DNA of 64,000 bases from Flectonema sp. DT1601 (Eukaryota > Euglenozoa > Diplonemea > Diplonemida > Diplonemidae), in contig OZ025821.1 of the NCBI GenBank assembly GCA_964019425.1, positions 635,001 through 699,000 of the forward strand, given 5' to 3'. A program made the position numbers and the translations under genes. Of this stretch, positions 63,165-64,000 are shown one piece after another. Below the pieces are notes generated by a model. The model was not told where the DNA came from, did no database searches, and was given only the letters and a program-made list of their open reading frames with translations. Position 1 is the first letter of the stretch; the number at the start of each line of letters is the position of its first letter.

Positions 63165-64000
63165 TCATCCAATAGCGTGTAAAGGATTTCGTACTGCCGA
63201 AGCACAATCAGCAATCCCTCGAGTGTTGTCGACGAATAATTTGCAAAGTTTTCCAAACGTTTCAATCGCATCGACGTGACCAGCAGCTGTTCGTTTTCTT
63301 TCGTTACGAAACATGGGAAGATCAAGTTCGATTTCTATCTCTAATTTTGTAACTTTATCAAGATTAGACGTATCCAAAGATTTAAAACCACCAGGAGGAG
63401 GAGAATATTCATTAGTAGTAGTCAGATCAATACAAAAACAATCAATTTTATACGAACGACGTTCCTTCTCTCTTATAAACGACAAGTCTTTTAAAAACGA
63501 AGAGTCCTTAACTAAGTTTATAGATATATGTTTTCTCTGTTGTTCAAGAGAAGCCCTAAAACGTAAATCGTAAGCCTTCTTTGGACAGTGGATGTCGATT
63601 GTCTGTAAAACCTGTTTTGATATATTAGCAAGAACTAGATCTTTAGTAGAGTTGGTAGTCACTCTCCCATGAGTCGCTGAGTAATAATCGATAGTTAGTT
63701 GCTTTGAGTAACTGCTTCTTCGGTTTGCTGCATGTTTCTCAGCCAACAAATTCAATTCCTGATTAACTTTATAAAAACTCTCACTCGAAACAGTCGGTTC
63801 AAACCCCAGTTGCGGAGAAGCCACAATACATGAAGATTTTCCTACTCCAGATCGATGCCGTGTCCTGGTCTTTTTTTCAACGATTGCTCCTATCCGAGCT
63901 TCAATTTCAATGTCTTGCGTCCGACAATGATCGCTTATCATAGCGATGACTGCGGCAGTCTCATCATCGCAGACTCGTCCAAAGAGAGGTTGATTGATAG
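63165..64000 (-). CDS. mRNA 5'-triphosphatase, TTM (Cet1) family, 5' end beyond window
   Basis: The first enzyme of mRNA capping, removing the gamma-phosphate from pre-mRNA 5' ends, of the metal-dependent triphosphate-tunnel type found in fungi and many protists including kinetoplastids. Diagnostic strands are visible: DIEIEARIG (first metal-binding Glu pair), KQLTIDYYS, KAYDLRFRASLEQQ, the basic strand KERRSYKIDCFCIDLTTTN, and LEIEIEL (second metal-binding Glu pair). An ATG exists at 63941, but the frame stays open to the window edge with protein-like sequence (INQPLFGRVCDDETAAVIA), so the real start is probably outside. The last 258 residues plus 19 upstream are seen, close to the size of the compact trypanosome enzyme. 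It would act on cap synthesis in the nucleus. Confidence 0.85.
   Translation of the reverse strand, partial: INQPLFGRVCDDETAAVIAMISDHCRTQDIEIEARIGAIVEKKTRTRHRSGVGKSSCIVASPQLGFEPTVSSESFYKVNQELNLLAEKHAANRRSSYSKQLTIDYYSATHGRVTTNSTKDLVLANISKQVLQTIDIHCPKKAYDLRFRASLEQQRKHISINLVKDSSFLKDLSFIREKERRSYKIDCFCIDLTTTNEYSPPPGGFKSLDTSNLDKVTKLEIEIELDLPMFRNERKRTAAGHVDAIETFGKLCKLFVDNTRGIADCASAVRNPLHAIG

Overview
The window looks like a nuclear chromosome segment of a euglenozoan protist, possibly a diplonemid or an early kinetoplastid relative. Four things point that way. (1) Every convincing gene, about 15 of them over 62 kb, lies on the minus strand, as in the polycistronic arrays of Euglenozoa. (2) Most start codons sit a short distance (about 8-50 nt) after an AG acceptor, often with a pyrimidine-rich run, as expected for spliced-leader trans-splicing. 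(3) The alpha-tubulin has the kinetoplastid-type C-terminus. (4) An isolated piece of the 3' end of SSU rRNA at 33.1 kb carries the wording 'aggaagcaaaagtcgtaac' and 'ctgtaggtgaacctgcagc', which resembles kinetoplastid-type SSU. Conventional GT-AG cis-introns also occur (V-ATPase A and at least one other gene), which argues against a trypanosomatid. The exact lineage is inference. Spacers are dense in long A or T runs.

Layout, read along the minus strand from high to low coordinates. 63.2-64.0 kb: mRNA 5'-triphosphatase, running off the window. 58.4-61.7 kb: an EF-hand, Q/S-rich protein and a zinc-ribbon protein that may be one gene joined by an intron. 56.0-56.3 kb: a small single-span membrane protein. 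47.8-56.0 kb: an 8.2-kb gene-poor zone with several short dispersed repeat families. 45.5-47.8 kb: V-ATPase subunit A in four exons. 43.5-44.3 kb: a two-exon type I membrane protein. 41.9-43.2 kb: alpha-tubulin. 39.8-41.4 kb: a ubiquitin-like plus BspA-type LRR protein. 38.4-39.4 kb: a PB1-TPR protein. 36.6-37.2 kb: a four-span membrane protein. 35.0-36.3 kb: a Q-rich, possibly RRM-like protein. 33.1-33.3 kb: the SSU rRNA fragment. 26.0-32.9 kb: a 2,330-residue receptor-like surface protein. 24.9-25.5 kb: the ESCRT-III protein CHMP5/Vps60.

The remaining part (2.4-23.7 kb) is a tandem array of three very similar astacin-family surface metalloproteases. Each has a signal peptide, catalytic domain, EGF-like module, lectin-like modules, a long Val-Pro-Thr stalk, one membrane span and a short tail. 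The copies are mosaics: catalytic domain, stalk length, tail and flanks have different relatedness patterns, which suggests repeated recombination or gene conversion. The array and the giant receptor next to it make this a cell-surface locus embedded among housekeeping genes.
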